A stretch of DNA of 64,000 nucleotides from Pontixanthobacter sp. CEM42 (GCF_017812015.1 NZ_JADQTN010000002.1:620001-684000); one strand, 5' to 3'. Shown: positions 1-7,821, counted from the stretch's first letter. The notes: generated by a model from the sequence alone, not told the origin. Translations and numbers: made by a program.

Positions 1-374
1 ACCAAATTTGGTAGGTCGCCGACATGGCTTCCGCCTTCCGATTCGCTACCATGTGTCTTGCCGAGCGGATTGAGATGCCCGCCAGCCGATTTGAAGTCGG
101 GTCCCTCGCAGCTACCGGTTTGGTGGAGGTGAAAGCCCCGTGTGCCTTCTGGTAGTTCGCTAGGGGCTACAACGAGTTCTACTGCATCGCCTTCTGCCAC
201 GAGCTTGACTCCCCCAACTTCAGTCCCGTCCGCCAATGCAAGATTGCCATATGCGAGCCGTGTGCGCTCGGCTGCCGTCGCAGATGGATCACTTTCCGCG
301 TCTTCGCTTCCGGGCGAACATGCCATCGTCATTGATGCAGCACCTACCGCTAGCGCCACTTTGATATGTTTCAT
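1..374 (-). CDS. sodC: Cu/Zn superoxide dismutase lipoprotein, 3' part outside window
   Basis: Reading leftwards from an ATG at 372-374, about 124 codons are visible before the window edge. The N terminus is a lipoprotein signal (hydrophobic stretch, lipobox MTMAC with Cys19). The mature part ends in the Cu/Zn SOD core: GFHLHQTGSC carries two metal-ligand His residues and a Cys of the usual disulfide, followed by FKSAGGHLNP and GSHVGDLPNL. Members of this family dismutate superoxide to peroxide and O2 in the periplasm, here probably membrane-anchored. A GGAGAG ribosome-binding site lies just upstream of the ATG. The C-terminal part with the remaining ligands lies outside the window. HVGD replaces the commoner HAGD in the last visible motif. 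Family assignment is firm; lipid anchoring is inferred from the lipobox. Confidence 0.9.
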   Translation of the reverse strand, partial: MKHIKVALAVGAASMTMACSPGSEDAESDPSATAAERTRLAYGNLALADGTEVGGVKLVAEGDAVELVVAPSELPEGTRGFHLHQTGSCEGPDFKSAGGHLNPLGKTHGSESEGGSHVGDLPNL

Positions 375-411
375 TGCACTCTCCGTTTAAGTCGCTTTTC
401 GTCACCACAAT

Positions 412-444
412 AAAAAAGGGGCCGGATTTCTCCAGCCCCTTCTT
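412..444 (-). terminator. Rho-independent terminator of the OmpA-like gene
   Basis: A 7-bp stem (416-422 with 435-441, AAGGGGC/GCCCCTT) closes a 12-nt loop. Read on the minus strand it runs into a T6 tract at 412-417. It starts 24 bases after the stop of the OmpA-like gene and lies before sodC, so it should separate the two minus-strand units. Confidence 0.8.
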
Positions 445-467
445 AATAGGTTTATCGCGTTAGCGAA

Positions 468-1604
468 TTACATGCCCGCGTTTGGACCGTAGTTCACTTC
501 AACACGACGGTTTTGCGGTTCACGCACACCGTCAGCTGTTGGGACGCGCAGTTGGCTTTCACCAAATCCTTCGCTGGAGATACGTCCAGCTGGGATACCG
601 CGACCTGCAAGATAATCGGTAACCGATGCGTTACGACGTTCGGCCAGGCCGTTGTTGTAAGTCATCGAACCCGATGCGTCAGTGTGACCTGCCAGCATCA
701 CAGATGCCGAACCGCAGTTTGCGTAGGCTGTAACAGCGTTGTTAAGAATGTTCGCAGCTTCAGGCGTAATGTCTGACTGATCCCATTCGAAGAATACGAT
801 GTACGGGCCTTTGTTGCACACCGGTGGAGGTGGCGGTGGAGGCGTCACTGCAACCGGTGGAGGTGGCGGTGGAGGTGTGTACACTGGTGGTGGAGGTGGT
901 GCTACTGGCTCAGGCTCTGGCTCACCGCCAAAGTTATAAGTCAGCGTACCCATGAGCGAGTGCGAACGGAACTTGCCGTCCAGATCACGACCGAAACGGT
1001 CGACCAGGCTCAGGTTCTCAGCAGTGAACAACCGATAGCGAAGGCCCACATCCCAGCTGTCGCTGAGTGGAGCGCGAACGCCCGCAAGTGCCTGCCAAGC
1101 GATGCCGCTGTCCGAATCGTTGATCGCATCACAAGCGCGTGGGTTAGCACATGCTTGAACGTCAGTGCGTGCAACGCCGAGACCGCCGCCGAAGTAGCCT
1201 TGAAGACCATCATCGGGACCGAAATCGAACAGGCCGTTGACCATGAAGCTCAATACGTTGACGTCACCGCCAGCAGGATAAGTGCCTGCAGGTGTTACGT
1301 CAGGAGCTGTTGTACGCGGCAGACCAACTGAGTCCGCGACGAGATTATCAACATCACCTTCGCGATAGCTGGCTTCAGCTTCGAGGCGGAACGCACCGAA
1401 GTCATAACCAACGACGCCGCCGAAGTCGTAACCTTCTTGGGTGTCAGCGGTTACTTCACCGGCACCATTGTTAACATCAAAGTCGACGTCTTCAATCAAC
1501 ATCGGGCCGCCACCGACCTCGACATACCATTGACCGTCGCGGGCGAGGGCAGGCGAAGCAAGGGCTGTTGAAGCCATCGCCATGCCTATGACGAGTTTCC
1601 GCAT
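468..1604 (-). CDS. OmpA-family outer membrane protein with polyproline linker
   Basis: The protein is 378 residues. The start was set at 1604 because MRKLVIGMAMASTALASPALA is a typical Sec signal peptide and AGGGGAAC lies just before this ATG; an upstream in-frame start would put 25 non-signal residues in front. After the signal comes a beta-barrel region (about residues 22-235), a proline-rich linker with three PPPPPPV-like blocks (about 240-275), and a C-terminal OmpA peptidoglycan-binding domain (AGHTDASGS, AERRNASVTDYL, NRRVEVNYG). Such proteins sit in the outer membrane and tether it to peptidoglycan. The gene is monocistronic, with its own terminator. Two Cys in CANPRAC may form a disulfide in a barrel loop. 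The exact barrel substrate, if any, cannot be told. Confidence 0.92.
   Translation of the reverse strand: MRKLVIGMAMASTALASPALARDGQWYVEVGGGPMLIEDVDFDVNNGAGEVTADTQEGYDFGGVVGYDFGAFRLEAEASYREGDVDNLVADSVGLPRTTAPDVTPAGTYPAGGDVNVLSFMVNGLFDFGPDDGLQGYFGGGLGVARTDVQACANPRACDAINDSDSGIAWQALAGVRAPLSDSWDVGLRYRLFTAENLSLVDRFGRDLDGKFRSHSLMGTLTYNFGGEPEPEPVAPPPPPVYTPPPPPPPVAVTPPPPPPPVCNKGPYIVFFEWDQSDITPEAANILNNAVTAYANCGSASVMLAGHTDASGSMTYNNGLAERRNASVTDYLAGRGIPAGRISSEGFGESQLRVPTADGVREPQNRRVEVNYGPNAGM
820..899 (-). repeat. In-frame repeat encoding the OmpA polyproline linker
   Basis: A 23-bp unit occurs at 820-842 and again at 853-875, offset by 33 bases, with a shorter diverged copy at about 885-899. The period is a multiple of three, so gain or loss of a unit would change linker length without a frameshift. 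The encoded blocks are runs of six to seven prolines followed by Val. Confidence 0.75.
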
Positions 1605-1792
1605 TATGTAGTTCCCCTTTATTAGCGAAATTGAGCCACCGAGTGGCAGTTTTCTAACTTTTCCTATTAGCAGAGGCAAGCGATCAATGACACAAACTGT
1701 TGCAAGAATGTCTCTCTTTGGCCGTTTGCAGCCAAAATTTGCCCGTTTCCTCTACTTCTAGACCTGTCAACGTGAGTGACAGCAGATGGTTC

Positions 1793-2254
1793 CTATTCGG
1801 TTACAGGAAAAATTCCTGCATTCCTAAGGGCTTCAATCAATTGATCGAACGCGGCTCTCAATTCAACATCGACAGTCTGACCCTCAGTTGGGGCAGTCGG
1901 AGTGGTTGGGCGGATCCAGCCGTTTGAATAGACGCTAAATTGCCCGGCCGAGTTGTCGAATATGCGCATGCCGTCCTTCGGCGAGACGAATCTCCACACA
2001 CCTGCCTGCAATCCGGCTAGCTCTCCTTCGTGGCCTACCCATTCCCCCGTAGCGCCGTCCGCGACGAGCCAGATGTCGCCATCCAGCGATTCGGTCGGCG
2101 GGGCGGCCCGCTCACCCTGTGTTGCAGTGTGGAGCAGGATATCCGTCAATGCGTGGGCTTCGTTGACGAAGAACTCCTTCTGCGTTTGGCCAGCAAATAG
2201 GAACGGCAGGAGAAACCGTCCCGACGAATCAGTAAATTCAATAGGTTGGGCCAT
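1793..2254 (-). CDS. DUF2793 protein, GTA-associated
   Basis: The product is 153 residues with no signal peptide or membrane segment. The opening (LPFLFAGQTQKEFFVNEA) and the W-x-F/NGW pattern further on match DUF2793, a small domain found at the end of GTA and prophage tail clusters in Alphaproteobacteria. It is the last gene of the minus-strand tail module, 63 bases after the gp15-like gene, which fits a role as an accessory tail or fibre component. That role is inferred from position only. The C-terminal 25 residues (RAAFDQLIEALRNAGIF) look helical. Confidence 0.8.
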   Translation of the reverse strand: MAQPIEFTDSSGRFLLPFLFAGQTQKEFFVNEAHALTDILLHTATQGERAAPPTESLDGDIWLVADGATGEWVGHEGELAGLQAGVWRFVSPKDGMRIFDNSAGQFSVYSNGWIRPTTPTAPTEGQTVDVELRAAFDQLIEALRNAGIFPVTE

Positions 2255-2317
2255 TTGGGGCTCCTGCGGTTATCGGTTGGTAGCGGGAATCGATCGGATC
2301 GGCGGCGTGCTCGTGTA

Positions 2318-4492
2318 TCAAGGAAGAATTGTGAGTAGCAGCGGATCCGAAAGAGATGTGCTGCCGACCTGCTTGACCCACAGCAACGCGGCTGAATGTG
2401 CAGCGACCTGCTCCGGGTCGAGTGTGATTTCTGGCACGTCAACTTGCCACTGAAGGTCGGGATTGTGGGTGCTGCCGATGCCGACTCGGTAGGATTCGGC
2501 GGCTTCGACCAGTGGCGTTTCGACACCGTCGATCCAGCGCCATGCGCCGCGCGCGCGGCGGGCCCAGCACGCATGCAAGCCTGTTCCGGGACCCCACACG
2601 ACTCGTGGATGCACTGGTGACAGCGGGCGTAAGGTGGTGCCCCGATTCGAAATCTCTGCAATAACGGGCTCTTCGTCGCCTCGTCCGATCGCGGCAATGA
2701 GTTTCTCCTCGCTCGGTGGAAGCTGTTGAGAGTCAATCGGTGTCAATTTGTCATCTATGAGCGTGACCTGCGTACCAATGTCATGCCCTTGCAACGCAGT
2801 CGCTTCGCTTCCGCCTCTGCCGCGGAGAAGGCCCTGCAGGCGCCATTGCCTCGGCCCCAGAGGTGCAGCCGATCCAAATTGTACGATTTCCTCACCGACA
2901 AGCAGACGGTTACCGCCATCAATCAAACGATTGAGATCAAGCGTTGTGAACGCCATCGAATCGGAAACTGTCTCAATTTCGATGATCGCATCGCACTCGA
3001 ACAGAATCGCTGATGAACTTTTCAAAGGCGAAGTAAGCGTGCCCATCGTCGCTTGCTGTCTACCAGTAGCACCGATAGCGTTGAGCGGACCGCCAGATCC
3101 GGAGTACAGCGCCGCACCCGACCAGGTGGGAGCTTCTGCGCTTGCTGCCGCGAAAATCCTTGGTTCGTATGGTGAGCCCCACCCGTCCCATGGCAATTCA
3201 AAGGCGCGAAGCCGCGTTGGATAAGGCAGCGTGTCTGGTGGAATTGCAGGATTGCCTACATCGCCTTCGCTTGAGAAATCGATCGCTTTTGATGGTCGCT
3301 CAAGCTCTAACTCAACGCCATTTGCCCGCCACTCCCAGCCGGAGATGATCCAGTTGCCTGCGATGTCCGGTGCGGTAACCAGCTGGCCAGGCGCCAAAGC
3401 TGGATCGAGCTCGGCTATTCGCCATTTAAGGCGCTCGTTACTGCGCTGATCATGCGATGCAGCGCGATTGATCAGGAGTCGCGCATCGTTTGGTGTCAGC
3501 GCGCCAGGAAATTCGATAATCCGATTGCCGGCCAAGTTGGCGCGGCCATCCGGACGCTGCACGCCCGATTGATAATCGCGCGATAGATCGTAATATCGGA
3601 TTGCGCTTGATAGTGGCGGCGTGCCAGCTTGCCGTTGTCTGCTTTGACCATCCGCTTGTCCGAACTCGCCAGCCTCACCTGTCGCAACAGTCGCAGGCAG
3701 CGGTATTGGTTCTGCGTCCAACGCGGTTTCGCTCGACAGCCGCACATGACCACTGTTTGATTCGGCAATGATCGGGTGGAGCTCGCCGATTAGTTTTACC
3801 GCAGAGGCTAGCGTGCCGCCGGTATAAGAAAAGCCTGACATATGGTCCAAAGGCGTCGATCCGCTGGCGTGCTCAGCTAGCGGCTGGACAATATCGTTCA
3901 GCGAAAACTGGCTCTCATCAGCAAAGACTTCAAATGATAGAGCGGGGACCCGATTGCCAAAGTCCTCCAACTGCAGGTCTTCGAATACAACGTAAGAGCT
4001 GCCCCGAAACACTGGACAGTCCGCACCTTGGGCGGCCGCGAGCAGGGGGTCGACCGGTTGATCGCCATGACCTGTATATAGACGCAGCGTCCCTCCAACT
4101 TTCAGATCTTCACTTGCGCCGCGCAGCAGGTTCCCGTCCGCCCAAATGCGCCCCAGCCGCATTATCGGACGGCTTGAGAGCGCGATCGCCATTGATATCG
4201 AGTAGCTAAACGAAGTTGTCTTGGGCTTGCCCTTTCCCCCGCTGGTTTCGTTATCTTCGCGCAGGTCAGTCGCCCAGATAATAGTTCCCGCCGTGCGCAT
4301 GCGACCAAAATGTTTTGGTAGTGGTGAGCCGTAACTGGACGTTGTGATCTTTAGATCATCGATGCGCGGCCCCTCTTGCGATCCGCCGCCAAAGATCGCG
4401 GCGTCGATCTGCTGACCTGCAAATGCGCCGATGGCACCACCGATGGGCCCGCCGACCAATGTCCCGACGGCACTTAATACAATCGTTGCCAT
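2318..4492 (-). CDS. GTA/phage tail protein, gp15-like
   Basis: The protein is 724 residues. The start at 4492 was chosen because GGAGAA precedes it and it falls two bases after the stop of the preceding peptidase gene; the next upstream ATG would overlap that gene by 43 bases. The N terminus (MATIVLSAVGTLVGG, then a Gly/Ala-rich stretch and FGRMRTAGTIIWATDL) is typical of the putative phage tail protein at the end of GTA clusters, related to RcGTA gp15, which forms the megatron and fibre-attachment part of the baseplate. It is much shorter than the Rhodobacter protein (about 1300 residues) and seems to lack the N-terminal TIM-barrel part; short versions are common in Sphingomonadales as far as I recall. 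No premature stop is seen. Confidence 0.82.
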   Translation of the reverse strand: MATIVLSAVGTLVGGPIGGAIGAFAGQQIDAAIFGGGSQEGPRIDDLKITTSSYGSPLPKHFGRMRTAGTIIWATDLREDNETSGGKGKPKTTSFSYSISMAIALSSRPIMRLGRIWADGNLLRGASEDLKVGGTLRLYTGHGDQPVDPLLAAAQGADCPVFRGSSYVVFEDLQLEDFGNRVPALSFEVFADESQFSLNDIVQPLAEHASGSTPLDHMSGFSYTGGTLASAVKLIGELHPIIAESNSGHVRLSSETALDAEPIPLPATVATGEAGEFGQADGQSRQRQAGTPPLSSAIRYYDLSRDYQSGVQRPDGRANLAGNRIIEFPGALTPNDARLLINRAASHDQRSNERLKWRIAELDPALAPGQLVTAPDIAGNWIISGWEWRANGVELELERPSKAIDFSSEGDVGNPAIPPDTLPYPTRLRAFELPWDGWGSPYEPRIFAAASAEAPTWSGAALYSGSGGPLNAIGATGRQQATMGTLTSPLKSSSAILFECDAIIEIETVSDSMAFTTLDLNRLIDGGNRLLVGEEIVQFGSAAPLGPRQWRLQGLLRGRGGSEATALQGHDIGTQVTLIDDKLTPIDSQQLPPSEEKLIAAIGRGDEEPVIAEISNRGTTLRPLSPVHPRVVWGPGTGLHACWARRARGAWRWIDGVETPLVEAAESYRVGIGSTHNPDLQWQVDVPEITLDPEQVAAHSAALLWVKQVGSTSLSDPLLLTILP

Positions 4493-4494
4493 GA

Positions 4495-4908
4495 CTAGCA
4501 CTTCTCCAGAATTCGGAACTGATGGATGAGCGGCCAAGGAAGCGGCCCCGGCATGGCGGTCACGCTTCGCAAACCCGCATGGGCGTGGACAAACCGATTA
4601 GGCCCAAGTGCGACTAGCAAATGTCTTTGCGCCGGGCCGGGCCGCGTAAGCAGGATATCTCCGCGCAGCACTGGTTCGGAGACGCAAACGAGTCCGTTTC
4701 TCTCTGCGAAATCGAGAACAAAGCCGTAGCCAGCGTTTCGCAGTCCGTATCGCGGTATCGAGCAGGGTTTTTGCCGAGCCTTGCTAAGCGCATGCGCTGT
4801 TAGGCCGACGCAATCCACGCCTGCTTCCCGTGATCGGCCATAGAGCCGGAAGCGGGTGCCAACGAGGCTCTCGGCAGCGCTAGCAAAAGCGTCTGCGGTT
4901 GAGGTCAT
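4495..4908 (-). CDS. NlpC/P60-type cell wall peptidase, GTA gp14-like
   Basis: The protein is 137 residues, starting at an ATG that overlaps the stop of the gp13-like gene (ATGA). It has the compact GTA gp14 layout: an N-terminal helix, then the catalytic Cys in AGVDCVGLTAHAL, and a His in QRHLLVALG or RFVHAHAG that would complete the dyad. In RcGTA this protein is thought to trim peptidoglycan during DNA delivery. Its position between gp13 and gp15 homologues matches the canonical GTA order. No signal peptide is seen, as expected for a protein carried in the particle. Which His is catalytic is not certain. Confidence 0.82.
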   Translation of the reverse strand: MTSTADAFASAAESLVGTRFRLYGRSREAGVDCVGLTAHALSKARQKPCSIPRYGLRNAGYGFVLDFAERNGLVCVSEPVLRGDILLTRPGPAQRHLLVALGPNRFVHAHAGLRSVTAMPGPLPWPLIHQFRILEKC

Positions 4909-5720
4909 TGCGGTGCCGGATAGCGTGCAAGTAAATCGTTGCCAGGCAGGAAGGGCTCGCCTTGAAAATTCACAGCATTGCCAAATCGCCCGTGGCATGT
5001 CGCCAGCAAGTGGTCGCACCCTTGCAAAAGCCGCGCCCTTGTGCCGATTTCCAAATTGGCGGCGATAGGAATATCAACGACCAGACCAGTCGCATTTGTG
5101 TCTAGTATTTGCATCCGCGTGCCAGTCTGTGGGCCGTCAAACCAGCGCAGTTCTCCCCTGAGGTAAAGCTGCATATCGATATCCGCGAAACTCACAGCAT
5201 TGTTGTCCCAATCAATGCCGGAAACAGTGGCGTCGAATGTGAAGCGCTGCGCAGAAAGAGTACATCCTGGCCCGCAGAATTGCGCGCGGCATGTTGGGCT
5301 GGTTCGCGGTATCAGATCGATATCGAGCTTCGCTTTGGCCGACAGCAGATCGGCGGTGAATTCACCGGCTTCCTGAAGCACGGAACCAAACGATCCGGCG
5401 TAAAGGCTTTCGCGATCAAGCGTCTCCCAATCGACCACGCCAATCACAATCTCTGCCTCATCAAACCGGCCTGCCGCCAGATCATCCGCACCGATTGATT
5501 CGTGTGACAGCACACCCTGAACCTCTGCACTGTCGGGCGAGAGATTGGTGGTTCGCCGGATCGCACTAGGAATCATGCCGGGCGCTGCGCGATGCAGGAT
5601 GCCATCGAAGTAGAGGTCACGGTCATGACTGGTGAAACCCAGTGTAACGCCGTCGCGGCGAAACACGCGCCAGAACGTGGCGACACCTTCAAGTTCTTTT
5701 CGGAAGAATACCCGGCTCAT
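4905..5720 (-). CDS. GTA baseplate hub protein, gp13-like (DUF2163/Phage_BR0599)
   Basis: The protein is 271 residues. The ATG at 5720 has GGGAAG nearby and overlaps the stop of the truncated gp12-like gene by ATGA; the longer in-frame extension is simply the antisense of the insertion boundary. N-terminal DUF2163 features are VATFWRVFRRDG and LGFTSHDRDL; the C-terminal Phage_BR0599 part has paired cysteines (CRAQFCGPGC; GCDHLLATC) and the closing RFGNAVNFQGEPFLPGND. In RcGTA, gp13 forms the hub of the baseplate with iron-sulfur or disulfide-linked Cys. The gene is intact, but the loss of upstream genes in the operon may have cost it its promoter. Confidence 0.85.
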   Translation of the reverse strand: MSRVFFRKELEGVATFWRVFRRDGVTLGFTSHDRDLYFDGILHRAAPGMIPSAIRRTTNLSPDSAEVQGVLSHESIGADDLAAGRFDEAEIVIGVVDWETLDRESLYAGSFGSVLQEAGEFTADLLSAKAKLDIDLIPRTSPTCRAQFCGPGCTLSAQRFTFDATVSGIDWDNNAVSFADIDMQLYLRGELRWFDGPQTGTRMQILDTNATGLVVDIPIAANLEIGTRARLLQGCDHLLATCHGRFGNAVNFQGEPFLPGNDLLARYPAPQ

Positions 5721-5819
5721 GAGGCTTCCCGAACTTCGATCAGAGGGACCGAAGGCGCTTCTCCGGCAGCGAAATTCGCTCCGGTGATGTCGAGATTGTC
5801 CTCCGCAAAGCGAACCGGC
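5717..5819 (-). pseudogene. 3' remnant of GTA gp12-like gene (DUF2460), cut by IS
   Basis: Reading minus-strand from the insertion edge, one open frame runs for about 34 codons and ends in TGA inside the ATGA overlap with the gp13-like gene. It encodes PVRFAEDNLDI, then FAAGEAPSVPLIEVREAS. The PVRFD...AGE.PS.PL.EVR ending is the C terminus of the DUF2460/TIGR02217 family (GTA gp12). Everything upstream is replaced by the left end of the insertion element at 5820, and the missing part is not found beyond the right end of that element. Confidence 0.82.
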
Positions 5820-5844
5820 GGCGTTATTATACTTTACATACCCA
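5820..5844 (+). repeat. Left inverted repeat of the IS1595-type element
   Basis: The end reads GGCGTTATTATACTTTACAT and then ACCCA. It matches the right end at 19 of 25 positions, with the same spacing between the TTATTATAC and ACCCA blocks. The transposase gene starts 39 bases further in, after GTAAGGAG. Confidence 0.85.
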
Positions 5845-5883
5845 GCCATTTCGGTTACAAACTCTGTAAGGAGTTAACCAGAA

Positions 5884-6798
5884 ATGTTGAACCTATCCGC
5901 CCCTCACTTCCACGATGAAGAAGCTGCCTACGCTTATGTTGAAAAGCGCCTCTGGCCGAACGGCGCTGCCTGCCCTCATTGCGGCGGCGTTGACCGTGTT
6001 GGCAAGCTAAAGGGCAAAACCACCCGCACCGGCCTGTGGAAGTGCTACCAGTGCCGCAAACCCTTCACCGTGAAGATCGGCACCATCTTTGAAGACAGCA
6101 AGGTTCCGATGCGTATCTGGCTGCAAGCGATGTTTCTAATCGCTGGCAGCAAGAAGGGCCTTAGCAGCAATCAACTGCATCGCATCCTTGGCGTCACCCT
6201 CAAAACCGCATGGTTTATGTCTCACCGTATCCGCGAGGCAATGCGTGATGCCGAAATGGATATGTTCGGTGGATTCGGTAGCGAAGTCCAAGCGGATGAA
6301 ACCTACATCGGTCCAAAGAAGCGCAGTGAGCGTTAGTGCGGCTTTGGACACAAGATGCGCGTAGTTTCACTTCTCGACAAGCGCACCGGCAAAGTCCGCT
6401 CAATTGACGCCAACGCGATGGTCAAGGATGAAGTCGCCAATATCGTTCGTGATAACGTTGCGCGCGAGAGCGTTCTCGTGACTGACGAAGCGCTGTTCTA
6501 CAAGAAGGTCGGTCGTGAGTATGTCGGTCACAAGACCGTGTTTCACGGCATCGGCAACTATGTGAATAACGGCAGCACTACCAACGATATTGAGGGCTAT
6601 TTCAGCATCTTCAAGCGTGGGATGCGCGGCGTTTACCAGTTCTGTTCGGAGCAGCATTTGCACCGCTACCTTGCCGAGTTTGACTTCCGCTACACTAACC
6701 GTGCGGGTGTCGGTATTGAGGACACCGAACGGGCTGACATTCTGCTACGCGGTGTAGTAGGCAAGCGCCTGACCTATGAAACAGCTGCGAGAGCATAA
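5884..6798 (+). pseudogene. ISXO2-like transposase interrupted by in-frame TAG
   Basis: One reading frame of 305 codons runs from ATG 5884 to TAA 6796-6798 with a single internal TAG at 6334-6336 (codon 151). The N terminus holds a zinc ribbon (CPHCGG ... CYQCRKPF) and the ISXO2 helix region. The first catalytic Asp is in QADETYIG, before the stop; the second lies in TDEALFYKK and the terminal block TTNDIEGYFSIFKRGMRG, both after it. A product ending at the TAG lacks half the catalytic core, so the element is immobile unless the stop is read through or transposase is supplied in trans. The frame on both sides is otherwise clean, so the mutation seems recent. A restart at ATG 6355 would lack the first Asp. 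Confidence 0.87.
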
Positions 6799-7001
6799 TG
6801 CCAAAGAAAAAGCGCAAAGAGACTCCAGCGGAGCAAAGCAAAAGGTTCAAAGAAGAAGCCGAAAAGCTGATCGAGGATGGCGAACTAAACCCCACCGAGG
6901 CCGATAAGGCGCTTGATGCCATGGTAGCCTCTCAACGGACTAAAGCTTGCCATCAAGGGGCACAAACAGGGCGTTCGAGCGATCTGCAGAAAGTCCGGTA
7001 G
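6798..7001 (+). CDS. Small basic/helical protein downstream of transposase
   Basis: A 67-residue ORF whose ATG overlaps the transposase stop by one base (TAATG), so it is probably translationally coupled. It starts MPKKKRKETPAEQSKRFKEE and continues as a charged helix (AEKLIEDGELNPTEADKALD). Similar short ORFs with a SxRFxxxA pattern follow the transposase in other alphaproteobacterial IS1595 elements, as far as I recall; their function is unknown. The last 20 codons overlap the 3' end of the convergent DUF3800 gene by 62 bases, so the C terminus may not be original. Confidence 0.55.
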   Translation: MPKKKRKETPAEQSKRFKEEAEKLIEDGELNPTEADKALDAMVASQRTKACHQGAQTGRSSDLQKVR

Positions 7002-7776
7002 CTGACTCGTTCTTGAAATACCTGTTATGTCTGTGCGGGATATACTTGATCATGGTTTCTAGCGCGTACCCTTCATTTTCAATTTCTGGATGGCCTTCGC
7101 GGTCCCACTTCTCACCTTCTCGTCGACCGTGAAAGGCTAGGAAGTCTGCTAATTGGATTGCTCGACAGCTATGTTTGTCAACAAATTGAAGGGAGCCTAA
7201 GGGGCGCGGCAACGGTTCCCAATTCTGCTTTATCCAATTCCAATATTTCAAGATGTTCCCGTTATTCGAGTTCCCAAGCTCTACTAGAACCGAGAGCCTA
7301 ATGTCATTTGGCATGAGCGAAACCGCATCCTTATACATTAAGCTAGCAAGGCAATTTCCAAAGGCCGTGCCAAGTGGACTGAGGAATTTTTGAGCAGGGC
7401 GGGTCTTCCTGTTTTCAGCAAGCCAAGACTTTTGCACCACCGAATTAACGCCGCCAATAACGCATTCGCCAGCAATGCCATAAAGCCCATCGACAAAGTC
7501 ACGCTTTTTGTGGCCATCCCACCCTTTGTAGCAGCCTTTCTCGTGGTGAAAGTCCTTGCCGCGAATAACATCCACTCCAAAGGACTGCAGGAACGGTTCA
7601 ACCGCTCTCTCGAAGTCGACCCATTTATCCACGAATGATACGTAACCCGCCACACCCATAACTGGGCCTTGGTCATTGTCACTGTCGTCTAAATAGCAAA
7701 CCAGCACAAGTACCATCCCCGAACGTTCGTTTCGTCCGAGGTCAAATAGTCGAAAACAATCCTCGGCAGCTTTCAT
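6940..7776 (-). CDS. DUF3800 protein, cargo of the IS1595-type element
   Basis: The protein is 278 residues. The ATG at 7776 has a strong GGAGGTG ribosome-binding site five bases away, so it was preferred to the internal Met21. The core opens with LVCYLDDSDND, followed by VMGVAGYVSFVDKWVDFERA, the pattern of DUF3800, a domain with an RNase H-like fold predicted by others; acidic residues in YLDDS and in RAIQLADFLAFHGRRE near the C terminus would fit the metal site. DUF3800 genes are often found on mobile elements and near defence genes, with no settled function. It lies between the two element ends in the opposite orientation to the transposase, which marks it as cargo. Confidence 0.78.
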   Translation of the reverse strand: MKAAEDCFRLFDLGRNERSGMVLVLVCYLDDSDNDQGPVMGVAGYVSFVDKWVDFERAVEPFLQSFGVDVIRGKDFHHEKGCYKGWDGHKKRDFVDGLYGIAGECVIGGVNSVVQKSWLAENRKTRPAQKFLSPLGTAFGNCLASLMYKDAVSLMPNDIRLSVLVELGNSNNGNILKYWNWIKQNWEPLPRPLGSLQFVDKHSCRAIQLADFLAFHGRREGEKWDREGHPEIENEGYALETMIKYIPHRHNRYFKNESATGLSADRSNALFVPLDGKL

Positions 7777-7796
7777 CTAACACCTCCAAGCTGGTT

Positions 7797-7821
7797 TGGG
7801 TACGCTTCGTATAATAATGCC
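7797..7821 (-). repeat. Right inverted repeat of the IS1595-type element
   Basis: Read on the minus strand it gives GGCATTATTATACGAAGCGT and then ACCCA, matching the left end. It lies 20 bases upstream of the DUF3800 start, so the DUF3800 promoter may sit in or near this end. Confidence 0.85.

Larger units (their letters stand above)
5820..7821. mobile_element. IS1595-family (ISXO2-like) element with cargo, about 2.0 kb
   Basis: Both ends match as 25-bp imperfect inverted repeats (19 of 25 identical; GGC-N-TTATTATAC then ACCCA at the same spacing). Between them lie an ISXO2-type transposase frame interrupted by TAG, a small overlapping downstream ORF on the same strand, and a DUF3800 gene on the opposite strand. 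IS1595-family members with passenger genes are known. The 8 bases outside each end (GAACCGGC and TAAATTGT) do not match, so no target-site duplication is present, which suggests a later rearrangement or recombination between two copies. The left end interrupts the GTA gp12-like gene. Confidence 0.82.

Noticed and set aside
1635-1647. GCCAC/GTGGC hairpin upstream of the OmpA-like gene as a regulator
   Set aside because: Only 5 bp with a 3-base loop; likely by chance in a 188-base gap.
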